A DNA stretch of 47,616 nt from Streptomyces sp. Ru72 (GTDB lineage: Bacteria; Actinomycetota; Actinomycetes; Streptomycetales; Streptomycetaceae). Positions 24,474-33,379 of this stretch are shown here, piece by piece. The stretch's first letter is position 1. Each line of letters starts with the position of its first letter. Below the pieces are notes generated by a model. The model had not been told where the DNA came from. It did no database searches and saw nothing but the letters and a program-made list of their open reading frames with translations. Location: NCBI RefSeq assembly GCF_002920635.1, contig NZ_PQSR01000061.1, forward strand, positions 1 through 47,616, written 5' to 3'. The translations under genes were made by a program, and so were the position numbers.

Positions 24474-25616
24474 TCAAAGAAGTTCCCGGAGCCTCTCCGC
24501 CAGCAGGTCCCAGCGCCACTTCTCCTCCACCCACCGCCTGCCCCGCTCCCCCATGCTGCGGCGCAACTCCGGGTCTCCCAGGAGGGTGATGACGCGGTCC
24601 GCCGTCTCCTCCTCCGAGCCGCCCCGCACCACCCATCCCGTCTCGCCGTCGAGGACCGCGTCCGGGGCGCCCCCCGAGTCGCCGGCCACCACCGGGAGGC
24701 CGGTCGCCGAGGCCTCCAGGTAGACGATGCCGAGGCCCTCCACGTCCAGGCCGCCCCTGCGGGTACGGCACGGCATCGCGAAGACGTCGCCCGCCCCGTA
24801 GTGCGCGGGCAGCTGGGACCAGGGCACGGCGCCGGTGAAGCGGACCGCGTCGACGACCCCGGTGTCGTGGGCGAGCCTGCGCAGGTCGCTCTCGTAGGGC
24901 CCGCCCCCGACGATCAGCAGGACCGTCTCCGGCTCCTTGGCGAGGATGCGCGGCAGCGCCCGGATCAGGGTGTCCTGGCCCTTGCGCGGGACCAGGCGGG
25001 AGACGCAGACCACCACCGGGCGGTCCGTGAGCCCCAGGCGGGCACGGACCTCGTCGCCGCCCGAGCCGGGGTGGAAGGTCTTCTCGTCGACGCCCGGCGG
25101 CAGCTGCACCATCCGCCCGGCCGCCTCAGGGGTCAGCGCGGTGGCGATGCGGGAGCGGGTGTACTCGCCGAGGTAGGTGATCGTGTCCGTGGACTCACCG
25201 ATGCGACGCAACAGGGTACGTGCGGCGGGCAGTTGGGCCCAGCCCGCCTCGTGGCCGTGCGTGGTGGCGACCAGCCGCCGGGCACCGGCGCGCCGCAGCG
25301 CCGGGGCCATCAGGCCGAGCGGCGCCGCCGCCCCGAACCACACCGAGGTGCAGCCGTGCTCCCGCAGCAGCCCCACGGCCCTCCGGGTCGCGGCCGGCGT
25401 CGGAAGCAGCATCGTCGTCCGGTCCCGTACGACGGTGAAGGGCTGCTCGGCGTCGAAGGCCGCCGTCGCCTCGGCGCCCTCCCGGCCCCGCTTCCAGGTG
25501 GAGGCGTAGACGACCAGCCGGTCGGGGTCCAGGCGGAGCGCCATGTTGTGCAGGAACGCCTGGATGCCGCCGGGGCGCGGCGGAAAGTCGTTGGTCACGA
25601 TGAGGGTCTTGTGCAT
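24474..25616 (-). CDS. pimB: GT4 glycosyltransferase, PimB-like mannosyltransferase
   Basis: A 380-residue GT-B fold retaining glycosyltransferase. The N-terminal TNDFPPRPGGIQAFLHN is the acceptor-side glycine loop, VCVSRLVPRKGQDTLIRALP opens the nucleotide-sugar domain, and EGLGIVYLEASATGLPVVAGDSGGAPDAV is the GT4 signature. The overall sequence resembles actinobacterial PimB', which adds the second mannose (from GDP-mannose) to phosphatidylinositol monomannoside on the cytoplasmic membrane face. The start is ATG at 25616. It is divergent from a GT87-type membrane glycosyltransferase, which fits a lipoglycan function. Confidence 0.85.
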   Translation of the reverse strand: MHKTLIVTNDFPPRPGGIQAFLHNMALRLDPDRLVVYASTWKRGREGAEATAAFDAEQPFTVVRDRTTMLLPTPAATRRAVGLLREHGCTSVWFGAAAPLGLMAPALRRAGARRLVATTHGHEAGWAQLPAARTLLRRIGESTDTITYLGEYTRSRIATALTPEAAGRMVQLPPGVDEKTFHPGSGGDEVRARLGLTDRPVVVCVSRLVPRKGQDTLIRALPRILAKEPETVLLIVGGGPYESDLRRLAHDTGVVDAVRFTGAVPWSQLPAHYGAGDVFAMPCRTRRGGLDVEGLGIVYLEASATGLPVVAGDSGGAPDAVLDGETGWVVRGGSEEETADRVITLLGDPELRRSMGERGRRWVEEKWRWDLLAERLRELL

Positions 25617-25763
25617 CGTCGTCGACAGTACCGAACCGGTCGTGCGACCGTACTCACAGCGCCGTACGGCCGCGTTTGCCGCCCCCCGCCCGGCTCGACG
25701 CGAGATCATGGCCCCTCGGCGACAGCGATACCGGACGCGTGAGGACGGGGACTGAAGGTGTAC

Positions 25764-26993
25764 ATGGCGGGCGCACGGCGCATTCCGGTCTGGCTGCTGC
25801 TCGCCACCTGGCTGATGACGAGAGTCGTCCTGCTGCTCTTCGTCCTCAAGGTGTGGGTCTTCCCCGGGCCGGACGTCACCAGCGACGTCTCGGTGATCTA
25901 CCAGGGCTGGTACGAGACCCTGCGCACCGGCAGGTTCCCCCAGGACGACGTCACCTGGCAGTACCCGCCCGCCGCGGCGCTCGCGATCCTGTCCCCCGCG
26001 CTGCTGCCCTTCCTCCAGTACGCGCAGGCGTTCTTCGTGCTCGCCTGCGTCGCCGACCTGGCGGGTTTCGGCCTTCTGCTGTACGCGGGCCTCAGGCGCG
26101 GCAAGTCCCTGCGCGGCGCCTGGGTGTGGGTGGTCGGGGTTCCGCTGCTCGGCCCGACGGTGTACGCCCGCTACGACCTGATGGTGACGGCCGTGGCGGT
26201 CGGCGCGCTGCTGGCCGGGATGCGCCGCCCGCGGCTGATGGGAGCGCTCGCGGCGTTCGGCGCGCTGCTGAAGGTGTGGCCGGCGCTGCTGCTGGTGGGC
26301 GCCGGGAGGCGCCGGGCCTGGGTCTCGGCCGCGGCGACGGCGGGCGCTCTCGCCCTGCTGTTCGCCCTGGCGATGCCCGGCGCCTTCTCCTTCCTGACCG
26401 CCCAGCGCGACCGCGGCACCGAGGTGGAGTCGCTGGGCTCGCTGGTGTTCCATGTGGCCCGGCACCACGGCTGGGAGGGCCGGGTGATGCTCAACTACGG
26501 CTCGGTGGAGTTCCTCGGCCCCTATGTCGACTGGGTCAGCGCGGCTGCCCTCTTCCTGACCGTGATCGCGTTCGGCTGGCTGCTGCTGTGGCGGGTGAGC
26601 GTGCGACACCTGCCGCCCCACGCGCTCGCGGACGCGGCCTTCGTGGCGGTGCTGCTCTTCACGCTCACCAGCCGGGTGATCAGCCCGCAGTACATGGTGT
26701 GGCTGGTCGGGCTCGCGGCCGTCTGCCTGTGCTTCCCCGGCAGCCGGATGCTCCTGCCGGCCGGGCTGGTCCTGGCCGCCTGCCTCGCCACGGTGCTGGA
26801 GTTCCCGGTGTACTTCGCGAACGTCGTGGCGAGCGACCGGCTGGGCGTCACCCTCCTCGCCACGCGCAACGGCCTGCTGCTGCTCGCCGCACTGACCGCG
26901 GCCCGGGCGCTGTGGCGCACCACGGTCTCCCACCCGACCGCGACGGTGCCACCTCAGACCGCCCGCACCGAGGAGACGCTGACGCGCTCCTGA
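25764..26993 (+). CDS. Polytopic membrane protein, GT87/DUF2029-like mannosyltransferase
   Basis: About 409 residues with roughly ten hydrophobic helices. The first periplasmic loop contains GPDVTSDVSVIYQGWYETLRTGRFPQDDVTWQYPP, the pattern of polyprenol-phosphate-mannose-dependent GT-C enzymes, with acidic residues in the catalytic position and a following QYPPAA motif. YARYDL and ISPQYMVWL are further shared signatures. The ATG at 25764 has AAGG five bases upstream; a GTG six bases earlier is possible. Divergent placement from the PimB-like gene suggests phosphatidylinositol-mannoside or related glycan elongation. The acceptor is unknown. Confidence 0.77.
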   Translation: MAGARRIPVWLLLATWLMTRVVLLLFVLKVWVFPGPDVTSDVSVIYQGWYETLRTGRFPQDDVTWQYPPAAALAILSPALLPFLQYAQAFFVLACVADLAGFGLLLYAGLRRGKSLRGAWVWVVGVPLLGPTVYARYDLMVTAVAVGALLAGMRRPRLMGALAAFGALLKVWPALLLVGAGRRRAWVSAAATAGALALLFALAMPGAFSFLTAQRDRGTEVESLGSLVFHVARHHGWEGRVMLNYGSVEFLGPYVDWVSAAALFLTVIAFGWLLLWRVSVRHLPPHALADAAFVAVLLFTLTSRVISPQYMVWLVGLAAVCLCFPGSRMLLPAGLVLAACLATVLEFPVYFANVVASDRLGVTLLATRNGLLLLAALTAARALWRTTVSHPTATVPPQTARTEETLTRS

Positions 26994-27035
26994 GCGACGT
27001 CTCCCGCTCGATGCCGGACCGAACAGGCGGCGGCC

Positions 27036-28232
27036 TCAGCGGAGTCGGGACCTCAGATACGCCCGCCACTGCTGCGTGAACCTCTCCGGGGTCGTGCCCA
27101 GCACCCTTGCGAGGGCCGTCTCGACCGACCCCTCACGCCTCCCGTGGTCGCCGACCGCCCGGTAGAAGTCGTTCAGCCTGGCCTCGCCCCAGCGGTCGGC
27201 GATCATCCGGCAGGCCATCCAGCCGCTTTCGTAGGCCTGCGCCAGTTTGTCCGCGTCCCCGGAGAAGGCGAAGTCGGAGTCCCGCGGCAGCGCGGAGGGG
27301 GCGGTGCCGAACCCGACGGCGTGCTGGAGTTCGGGTGCCACCTGGGCGGGGGTCCGGCCGGTGCGGCGGTAGCCGACCCAGTCGGCGTACCCCTCGGAGA
27401 GCCACAGGGGTGTGGCCGCCGTGGTGTGGCGACGGGTGGCGACATGGGTGGTCTCGTGGGTGAGGACGACCTGTTTGCCGAGGTCGCCGAGGACGGCGTA
27501 GGCGTCCGGGTTGACGGTGATCCGGTCCGCGGGCGCCGTCCCGCTGCCGCTCACCTCACCGGTGGTGACCGCGGCTATCCCCCGGTACCCGGACGCCGGT
27601 GCGCCGAGCAGCGCCGCCATGCCCTCCAGCGACTTCGGTACGAGCACCACGACCCGGCCCGGCCAGCCGGTCCCCCACGCATCGGTGACGGCGGGCACCG
27701 CCCGGTCCGCGAGGCGCGCGTACTCCCGCAGCGTCTCCCGTGGTTGCCCTACGCCGAGGACGAGGCTGTGCGCGCCGCGAACCGCCTCGACGGCACCCTG
27801 GTCCCACAGTTGCCAAGCGGCCTTGGGCGCGGGCTCGTCGGAGCTGACGTACCAGCGTCCGCCGGTGCGGGTCAGCCGCAGTGACCGGGCGGCGGTGACC
27901 GGCGCACGGTCGTACCCCCTGACGCGGTAGCGCAGTTCGGCGTCGGCGGTGGCCCGGTCACCGGTCAGGTGAACCGCGGTGAGCCGGTACGACCAGGCGG
28001 CCAGCGGAACGGCGCGCAGGTTGTCGAACCCGGCGGCGCCTGCGGTGCGGGTCTGGGTCGCGAGGAACGCGGAGCGGTCACCGTCCAGGACCGCCGCCGC
28101 CCGCCGGTCGAGCACCTGGCGCACGGCGGCCGTCCCGTTCCCGGCGGGGACGGCGCCGCCGCAGCCGACGAGCCCGGCCAGCAGCAGGAGGCAGCACACC
28201 ACGATCCCCGACGCGCGCCCACGATCAGCCAC
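27036..28232 (-). CDS. Lipoprotein with gluzincin metalloprotease motif
   Basis: A 398-residue exported lipoprotein. After a basic start and hydrophobic stretch, the lipobox LVGC places the lipidated Cys at residue 24. The C-terminal half holds LTHETTHVATR (HExxH zinc motif) and, about 20 residues on, LWLSEGYADWVGY, supplying the third zinc-ligand Glu of gluzincins (peptidase MA-like). The N-terminal half looks like an NTF2-like or DUF-type domain (VRQVLDRRAAAVLDGD and WYVSSDE). It lies 64 bases downstream of the first NlpC/P60 gene on the same strand. The target is unknown. Confidence 0.8.
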   Translation of the reverse strand: MADRGRASGIVVCCLLLLAGLVGCGGAVPAGNGTAAVRQVLDRRAAAVLDGDRSAFLATQTRTAGAAGFDNLRAVPLAAWSYRLTAVHLTGDRATADAELRYRVRGYDRAPVTAARSLRLTRTGGRWYVSSDEPAPKAAWQLWDQGAVEAVRGAHSLVLGVGQPRETLREYARLADRAVPAVTDAWGTGWPGRVVVLVPKSLEGMAALLGAPASGYRGIAAVTTGEVSGSGTAPADRITVNPDAYAVLGDLGKQVVLTHETTHVATRRHTTAATPLWLSEGYADWVGYRRTGRTPAQVAPELQHAVGFGTAPSALPRDSDFAFSGDADKLAQAYESGWMACRMIADRWGEARLNDFYRAVGDHGRREGSVETALARVLGTTPERFTQQWRAYLRSRLR

Positions 28233-28296
28233 CGTCCGATCGTACGCGGCGCTCGCCCGCCACTCGCGCGCCGGTTCCGGCCGCTGACCGGTGCCT

Positions 28297-29340
28297 TCAG
28301 GGTCTGGTGACCGAGGCGATCGGCATCATGCCCACCGGGTCGTAGCGCACCGCCGCCCCCGGGTGGGGTGCGTGGATGACCTGGCCGTTGCCGACGTACA
28401 TCGCCACATGGCTGGCGTCGGAGCGGTAGACCACCAGGTCTCCGGGCTGGGCCTGGGACAGCGGCACCTGGCGGCCGGCGTACCGCTGCTCCTGCGAGGT
28501 GCGCGGCAGCCCGACGCCCGCCCGGGCGTACGCCCACTGCATGAGGCCCGAACAGTCGAAGCCGCCCGGTCCGTTGGCGCCCCACACGTACGGGCGGCCG
28601 AGCGCCGAGCGGGCGGCGGCGACGGCGGCCGCCGCGCGGGAGTCGGGCGCCGCGGCCGGGGTGAGGCCTGGCAGCTCGCCTCCGGAGCGGGAGGCCCGCT
28701 GGTATGCGGTGCGCTCCTCGGCCGGCAGGGAGTTCAGCAGCCGCTGTGCCGCGAGGAGCTTCCGCTCCACGGCCTTCTTGTGCTGCGCGACCGCCTCGCG
28801 GCTCTTCTCCAACTGGGCGAGCTCACCGGCCACCACCGCGCGCTCCCTGTCCAGCCGGCGCAGCGCTCCCTGGAGTTCCTTGAGCTGCCCGGCCTGGCGG
28901 GCGCCGATCCGGTCCAGCACGGCCGCCTTGTCGAGGTACTCGCCGGGGTTGTCCGACAGCAGCAGCGCGAGGGAGGAGGCGAGTCCGCCGGAGCGGTACT
29001 CGGCCCCGGCGAGCGCGCCGAGCGCGTCCCGCATGGTGTTGACGCGGTCCTGCTGCCGGGCGACGCGGTCCTGTGCCCGGCCGACGTCCCGGCGCAGCGC
29101 GTCGGCGCGTTCCCCGGCCTTGTTGTAGGCCTCGGTGGCCTGCTCCGCCTCCCGGTACAGCCGGTCCACCGTGGCCCGGGTGTCGCGTGGCGCGGCGTTC
29201 GCCGGTACGGCGCCCAGTGTCGCCGCGGCCGCCGCTGCGGCGGACAGTACGGCGGCTGCCCTCTTCAGGGCTCGGTTGGACTCCGCGGCGCTGGCGCCCT
29301 GGCGCATGCCGGACGGTGCAAGGCGGCGATGGGACCCCAC
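28297..29340 (-). CDS. Secreted NlpC/P60 peptidoglycan endopeptidase 1
   Basis: A 347-residue secreted hydrolase: signal region to about residue 50 ending ANAAP, a long coiled coil (about 55-205), then the NlpC/P60 domain with catalytic Cys in FDCSGLMQWAYA and His in SHVAMYVGNGQVIHAP. Such enzymes cleave the D-Glu to diamino acid bond in stem peptides, and the coiled coil probably restrains or positions the domain. I chose the GTG at 29340 (protein starting MGSHRR), because AAGGAG lies upstream and the tandem paralogue starts the same way. A TTG 27 bases upstream overlaps that site. It follows the paralogue and a terminator. Confidence 0.9.
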   Translation of the reverse strand: MGSHRRLAPSGMRQGASAAESNRALKRAAAVLSAAAAAAATLGAVPANAAPRDTRATVDRLYREAEQATEAYNKAGERADALRRDVGRAQDRVARQQDRVNTMRDALGALAGAEYRSGGLASSLALLLSDNPGEYLDKAAVLDRIGARQAGQLKELQGALRRLDRERAVVAGELAQLEKSREAVAQHKKAVERKLLAAQRLLNSLPAEERTAYQRASRSGGELPGLTPAAAPDSRAAAAVAAARSALGRPYVWGANGPGGFDCSGLMQWAYARAGVGLPRTSQEQRYAGRQVPLSQAQPGDLVVYRSDASHVAMYVGNGQVIHAPHPGAAVRYDPVGMMPIASVTRP

Positions 29341-29454
29341 GACCGGTCGCTCTCCTTCCGCTGACAAACCACCCGCCGGGCGGCGGGGGAAACGCGGCAG
29401 ACAGTAGCGGGGTGATCACCGCCGGTCCAAAGACCTCGAGAGGCCGACAGAGCG

Positions 29455-29490
29455 ACGCCCCGCCGCTGACGCAGGTCATCGGCGGGGCGT
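29455..29490 (-). terminator. Hairpin between the two NlpC/P60 genes
   Basis: An 11-base-pair perfect stem (29455-29465 with 29480-29490) is extended inside by four pairs after one mismatch, closing a 4-base loop. It lies downstream of the second NlpC gene and before the first, so the paralogues are probably transcribed separately. Confidence 0.75.
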
Positions 29491-29586
29491 GGAGTCAGCG
29501 GCAGTCGCTGCAATTCGCTCGTTCGGGCGGTGTGGTGTCGTGCGGTTCGAGGAACCGGGTAACCGGGCCGGACTCGGAACCGGGAA

Positions 29587-30627
29587 TCAGACCCGGACGC
29601 CGAACATGAACGGTCCGCCGATCGTGGACATCGACTCGTAGCGGACGACGGTGCCGGTGCGCGGGGCGTGCAGGACCTGGCCGTTGCCCGCGTAGAGGGC
29701 CACGTGGTGGAGGTCGTTGAAGAAGAACACCAGGTCGCCGACCTTGAGGTCGTTGACCGAGTAGATGCGGGTGCCTATGTTCGCCTGCTCCTGCGAGGTG
29801 CGCGGGATGGAGACGCCGGCCTGCGCGTACGCCCAGGAGGTCAGGCCCGAGCAGTCGTAGGCGTTGGGGCCCGTGGCGCCGTAGACGTACGGCTTGCCGA
29901 CCTGGGTCTGGGCGGCGGAGAAGGCGGCACCGGCCCGGCCGGAACCGACGCCGACGGAGACGCTGAGGGCGGTGCGCTCGCTGGCCCGGCTGGCGCGGTT
30001 CTGGTCGTCCTGGAGGGCCGCCCGCTGCTGGGCGGTGAGGCTGTTGAGGAGCTTCTGCGCCGCGGCGAGCTTGCCCTGGACCTCCTGCTTCTTCTTGCCC
30101 AGTTCGGCGCGGGTGGCGGCGAGGTCCTTGAGCTTGTCGGTGGCTTCCTGGCGCTCCTGGGCCAGCTCGCGCTGCTTCTCCTGGATCTTCTTCAGCGCCT
30201 CGACCTGCTGGCTGCTCAACTGGTCCAGCGTGGACGCCTTGTCGAGGTAGTCGTCCGGGTTCGAGGAGAGGAAGAGCTGGAGGGAGGGGTCGATGCTGCC
30301 GGTGCGGTACTGGGCGCTGGCCATGGTGCCGATGCCGTCGCGCAGCTTGTTGAGCTCGTCCTGGCCCCGGGCGACCTTGTCCTGGAGGGTGGATATCTCC
30401 TTCTGGAGCTGCTCCTGCTTCTCCTTGGCCCCGTTGTACTGCTCGGTGGCCTTCTCCGCGTCCTCGTAGAGCTTGTCGACCTTGGACTTGACCTCGTCCA
30501 GACTCGGCTTCGCACTGGGCGCCGCGTTGGCGGCGTTCGCGCTGAACGCGACAGCGGCGGCGGCCGCGGTGGTCAGCACGGTCACACGTGCACGGCTCGG
30601 CTGCTTGGGTCGACGGTGGGACGCCAC
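29587..30627 (-). CDS. Secreted NlpC/P60 peptidoglycan endopeptidase 2
   Basis: A 346-residue tandem paralogue of the preceding hydrolase. It has the same plan: MASHRR start, signal region ending NAANAAP, coiled coil of roughly 140 residues rich in Lys, Glu and Gln, and an NlpC/P60 domain with Cys in YDCSGLTSWAYAQ and His in HHVALYAGNGQVLHAP. The GTG start at 30627 has AAGGAG nine bases upstream. A promoter with TTGAAT and TAGGGT lies just upstream. Secretion and cell-wall remodelling during growth or sporulation are expected. It differs from copy 1 in a longer charged coiled coil. Confidence 0.92.
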   Translation of the reverse strand: MASHRRPKQPSRARVTVLTTAAAAAVAFSANAANAAPSAKPSLDEVKSKVDKLYEDAEKATEQYNGAKEKQEQLQKEISTLQDKVARGQDELNKLRDGIGTMASAQYRTGSIDPSLQLFLSSNPDDYLDKASTLDQLSSQQVEALKKIQEKQRELAQERQEATDKLKDLAATRAELGKKKQEVQGKLAAAQKLLNSLTAQQRAALQDDQNRASRASERTALSVSVGVGSGRAGAAFSAAQTQVGKPYVYGATGPNAYDCSGLTSWAYAQAGVSIPRTSQEQANIGTRIYSVNDLKVGDLVFFFNDLHHVALYAGNGQVLHAPRTGTVVRYESMSTIGGPFMFGVRV

Positions 30628-30679
30628 GGAAGCAGGCTCCTTCTTCTGAGTGATCACCCGCTCGGAGGTTCGAAGCCAG

Positions 30680-30709
30680 ACCCTAGTGACCTCATCGTGA
30701 TGAATTCAA
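30680..30709 (-). promoter_or_regulatory. Housekeeping-type promoter of NlpC/P60 gene 2
   Basis: On the minus strand TTGAAT (30704-30709) and TAGGGT (30680-30685) are separated by 18 bases, matching the HrdB consensus TTGACR-N16-18-TAGRRT well. The start site would be near 30673, about 45 bases before the GTG. The surrounding 240-base gap to the NYN gene is unusually AT-rich for this chromosome and holds no ORF. Confidence 0.55.
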
Positions 30710-30866
30710 ATCCTCACAGCAAAAAATCCTGTCACGCAAGGCATTCTTTGCACATGAGGCACAGGAAGTGAGGCGGCCCTGACGCTACGTTGCGCGACGG
30801 TTCCGTCAATTCGGGCATCGAGCCTGTACGTTACGGTTCGTGGCGTAGGTGACCTCAGGCCCGATT

Positions 30867-32216
30867 TCAGCCGCGCGAGAGACGCTTCAGCAGCACCGCC
30901 GAAGCAACCGGGCGCGCTCCCGCCCTCGCGACCCCGTCGGCCACCTCGCGGTCCGTGGAGGCGACGATGACGGGTCGGCCCGGCGGCTCGGCCCGCACCA
31001 GCTGGCGGATCAACTCGTCTGCGGTGACGCCCGGTTTGGAGAACAGCACCCGCACCCCGCGCGGCGGCGCGAGCAGCACCGGTGCGGCCAGTTCGGCCCC
31101 GTCGAACACACAGGTGACCTCGGCGCCGGTCTGCGCGGCGAGTTGGGAGAGCTGACCGAGGAGCCTCAGGCGCTGCTTCTCCAGCGGCATCTGCGGATAG
31201 CCGGTCTTGGTGACGTTGTAGCCGTCGACGACCAGGTGCACCTGGGGCAGTGCCAGCAACTGGTCGAGGATCGCGGGATCGTTCTCCGACAGCGCACGGG
31301 CGGCGATGTCCTTCGGAGTCATTCGTCCCGGTTCGACCGCGTCCACGGTCTCCGCCGGCCGCACGGAGACCGGTGGCAGCGCCAGTTCACGGCGCAGCCC
31401 CTGGGCCGCGTCGAGCAGGGTGTCGAGCAACAGCCGTACCCGCATGTCCTCGACGCTGCGCCCCTCGCGCGCCGCCCTGCGGGTGGCCTCCAGGGCGGCC
31501 TCCGCCTCGCCGAGGCGAGCCTTGAGCCGCCGGGTCTCGCTCTCGGCGGCGGAGAGCTGGGCCTGCCCTTCGGCGCGCACCGCCTCCATCTCGCCCTGGG
31601 CCTTGCGCAGGGCGGCCTCGCCGCGCCTGACGTCACTGAGGGCGGCGCGCAGTTTGCGGTGGAGGGAGTCGGCCTCCTTGCGGGCGGCGTCCAGCTCCGC
31701 CCGCAGCCGCTCGGTCTCGGCGCGGGTGTGCTCGCGCGCCGCCGCCAGCTCCGCGCGCAGCCGCTCCAGCTCGGCCCGGCTCTCCTCGTCGGCGCGCTCG
31801 GCGTCGACGCGCTGCGCCTCCTCGCCGGCGGCGGTCACCAGCTTCACCCAGCCCGCCGGGCGCAGTACATAGGCCGCGGCCGCCACGTCGAGCGGGTCCG
31901 CGGCCGGGGGCGGCGAGCCGGAGTCCAGGGCGCCGGCGAGCTCCGGCTGGGCCTCTCTGAGCTTCTCGGCGATGCGCTGCCGGAACAGTGCGTCCGTCTC
32001 CACGGCCGCCGCCATGGCGTTGCCGGCGAACTTGGCCCGGCGGGTCGGGGTGAACCGGGCGTACTGCCGCAGCTGTGCGGGCAGTTCGGCGAGGGTCAGC
32101 CCGCCGAAGCCGTCGGACACGATCTGCACGACCCGGCGGCGCACGCCGTCGGGCAGCGGACGGTCGAGCACCTCAGCGGTGCCGTCGACCGGCTCCCCGC
32201 CTGTGGTCTCAGCCAT
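30867..32216 (-). CDS. NYN-domain (YacP-like) RNase-fold protein with long coiled coil
   Basis: A 449-residue protein. Residues 1-120 form an uncharacterised helical domain. About 130-270 form a charged coiled coil (repeated Glu/Arg/Ala heptads, such as ERLRAELAAAREHTRAETE). The C-terminus from about 330 is a NYN/PIN-like domain: HLVVDGYNVTKTGYP, VTCVFDGAE, TADELIRQLV and VIVASTDREVAD carry the four acidic metal-site positions. YacP/Rae1 proteins are ribosome-associated ribonucleases, so RNA cleavage is plausible. The ATG at 32216 is preceded by a GAGGG-like stretch. It sits 34 bases after a small zinc-ribbon gene. Confidence 0.82.
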   Translation of the reverse strand: MAETTGGEPVDGTAEVLDRPLPDGVRRRVVQIVSDGFGGLTLAELPAQLRQYARFTPTRRAKFAGNAMAAAVETDALFRQRIAEKLREAQPELAGALDSGSPPPAADPLDVAAAAYVLRPAGWVKLVTAAGEEAQRVDAERADEESRAELERLRAELAAAREHTRAETERLRAELDAARKEADSLHRKLRAALSDVRRGEAALRKAQGEMEAVRAEGQAQLSAAESETRRLKARLGEAEAALEATRRAAREGRSVEDMRVRLLLDTLLDAAQGLRRELALPPVSVRPAETVDAVEPGRMTPKDIAARALSENDPAILDQLLALPQVHLVVDGYNVTKTGYPQMPLEKQRLRLLGQLSQLAAQTGAEVTCVFDGAELAAPVLLAPPRGVRVLFSKPGVTADELIRQLVRAEPPGRPVIVASTDREVADGVARAGARPVASAVLLKRLSRG

Positions 32217-32250
32217 CCCTCACCCCATACGCCCTGCGGGGCCGCCTCCC

Positions 32251-32490
32251 TCAGGAGCCGGCGCCCGGCCTGTCCACGAGCTCCACCTGGTCGACCGCGT
32301 TGCACCAGCGGCAACGGACCGACTCGATGGTCTCACTGACCACCTCGCGCTCCTCGACCTTCGGCTCCCCGGCCAGATCGAGGTGCACGTACTCGACGAC
32401 CTTCGACGAGCGGGTCACGTCGAAACGGGTGAGGTTTCCGCAGAGCGTGCAGCGCCAGCGGGTCGTCTCCGTCGGCAGGGGAACCGTCAT
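32251..32490 (-). CDS. Small zinc-ribbon protein
   Basis: A 79-residue protein with two CxxC knuckles, RCTLCGN and RCRWCNA, about 45 residues apart, giving a four-cysteine zinc ribbon. The middle is acidic (LAGEPKVEEREVVSETIES). GGAAGAG precedes the ATG at 32490. It lies just upstream of the NYN gene on the same strand, so a shared nucleic-acid role is possible. No function is known to me. Confidence 0.72.
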   Translation of the reverse strand: MTVPLPTETTRWRCTLCGNLTRFDVTRSSKVVEYVHLDLAGEPKVEEREVVSETIESVRCRWCNAVDQVELVDRPGAGS

Positions 32491-32647
32491 CGTGAGTGCT
32501 CTTCCTTCTTCCAGTCTCCGTGATGCGCCAGTTTCCCTGGAGCGTGTGGCTCGTAACCCTACGGCCTGGCGAGTACCCGCCGCCCGCCCGTTCCACGGCG
32601 GCGAGGCACTCTGTGCGGATCGGTCCGGTTACGCCATGCTCTGTACC

Positions 32648-33379
32648 ATGATCAGCACCTGGAGCAGGACGGCCGTGGGAGCGCTGCGCGGACAGCCCGC
32701 GCCGGTGACGTACGGGCTGATCGTCCTGTGCTGCGCGCTCTTCGTCGTGGGACCGGCAGCGGGACTGAGTCCGGCCTACGGGACCGGGGACGCGCTGCTC
32801 GCCGCGCAGCGGGCCTACTTCGCCCGCTGGGGCGTGGTCCCGGCGGAGCTGTTCAGCGGGGCGCCACGAGCGGTGCTCACGCCCGCGACCGCGCTGTTCG
32901 TGCACGGCAGCTGGGTGCATCTGCTGGGCAACATGCTCTTCCTCTACGTCTTCGGGGCCATGGCCGAGGAGCGGATGGGGCATGTGGAGTTCGCCCTGTT
33001 CTACCTGGGCTGCGGCTGTCTGGCGCTGCTGGGGTACGCGGCGGCCAACGCCGCGTCGGCGCAGACGCTGGTCGGAGCGTCCGGAGCGATCTCCGCGGTC
33101 CTGGGTGCGTTCCTGTTCCTCTTCCCCAAGGCGCGGGTGACCAGTCTCTTCCCGTTCCTGTTCTTCCTCCCGCTGAGGTTCCCGGCCTGGGTGGTGCTGC
33201 CGTTCTGGGCGTCCCTGCAGTGGATGGCGGCGGGCCGGGCCGCCGAGGGGCCCGGGGTGGCCTACCTGGCCCACCTGGTGGGGTTCTCGCTGGGGTTCCT
33301 CTACGCGTCGGTGCGCTACGTGCGTACGAGTAGGGTGAAACCACCAGCCGAGGCCCCCGAGGGAGAACAGCAGCCGTGA
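32648..33379 (+). CDS. Rhomboid-family intramembrane serine protease
   Basis: A 243-residue protease with about six membrane helices. The loop HGSWVHLLGNMLFL carries the conserved His and Asn, LVGASGAISAVLGA the GxSG nucleophile, and YLAHLVGFSLGF the catalytic His. It cleaves other membrane proteins inside the bilayer; substrates are not predictable. The ATG at 32648 lacks a strong ribosome site, and an in-frame start 12 bases upstream is possible. Its stop codon overlaps the start of the AsnC-type gene (GTGA), implying translational coupling. Confidence 0.88.
   Translation: MISTWSRTAVGALRGQPAPVTYGLIVLCCALFVVGPAAGLSPAYGTGDALLAAQRAYFARWGVVPAELFSGAPRAVLTPATALFVHGSWVHLLGNMLFLYVFGAMAEERMGHVEFALFYLGCGCLALLGYAAANAASAQTLVGASGAISAVLGAFLFLFPKARVTSLFPFLFFLPLRFPAWVVLPFWASLQWMAAGRAAEGPGVAYLAHLVGFSLGFLYASVRYVRTSRVKPPAEAPEGEQQP

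Noticed and set aside
30658..30866. c-di-AMP (ydaO) riboswitch upstream of the NlpC/P60 gene
   Set aside because: Such switches precede some cell-wall hydrolase genes in Streptomyces, but none of their conserved blocks is present here or in the 29341-29586 gap.
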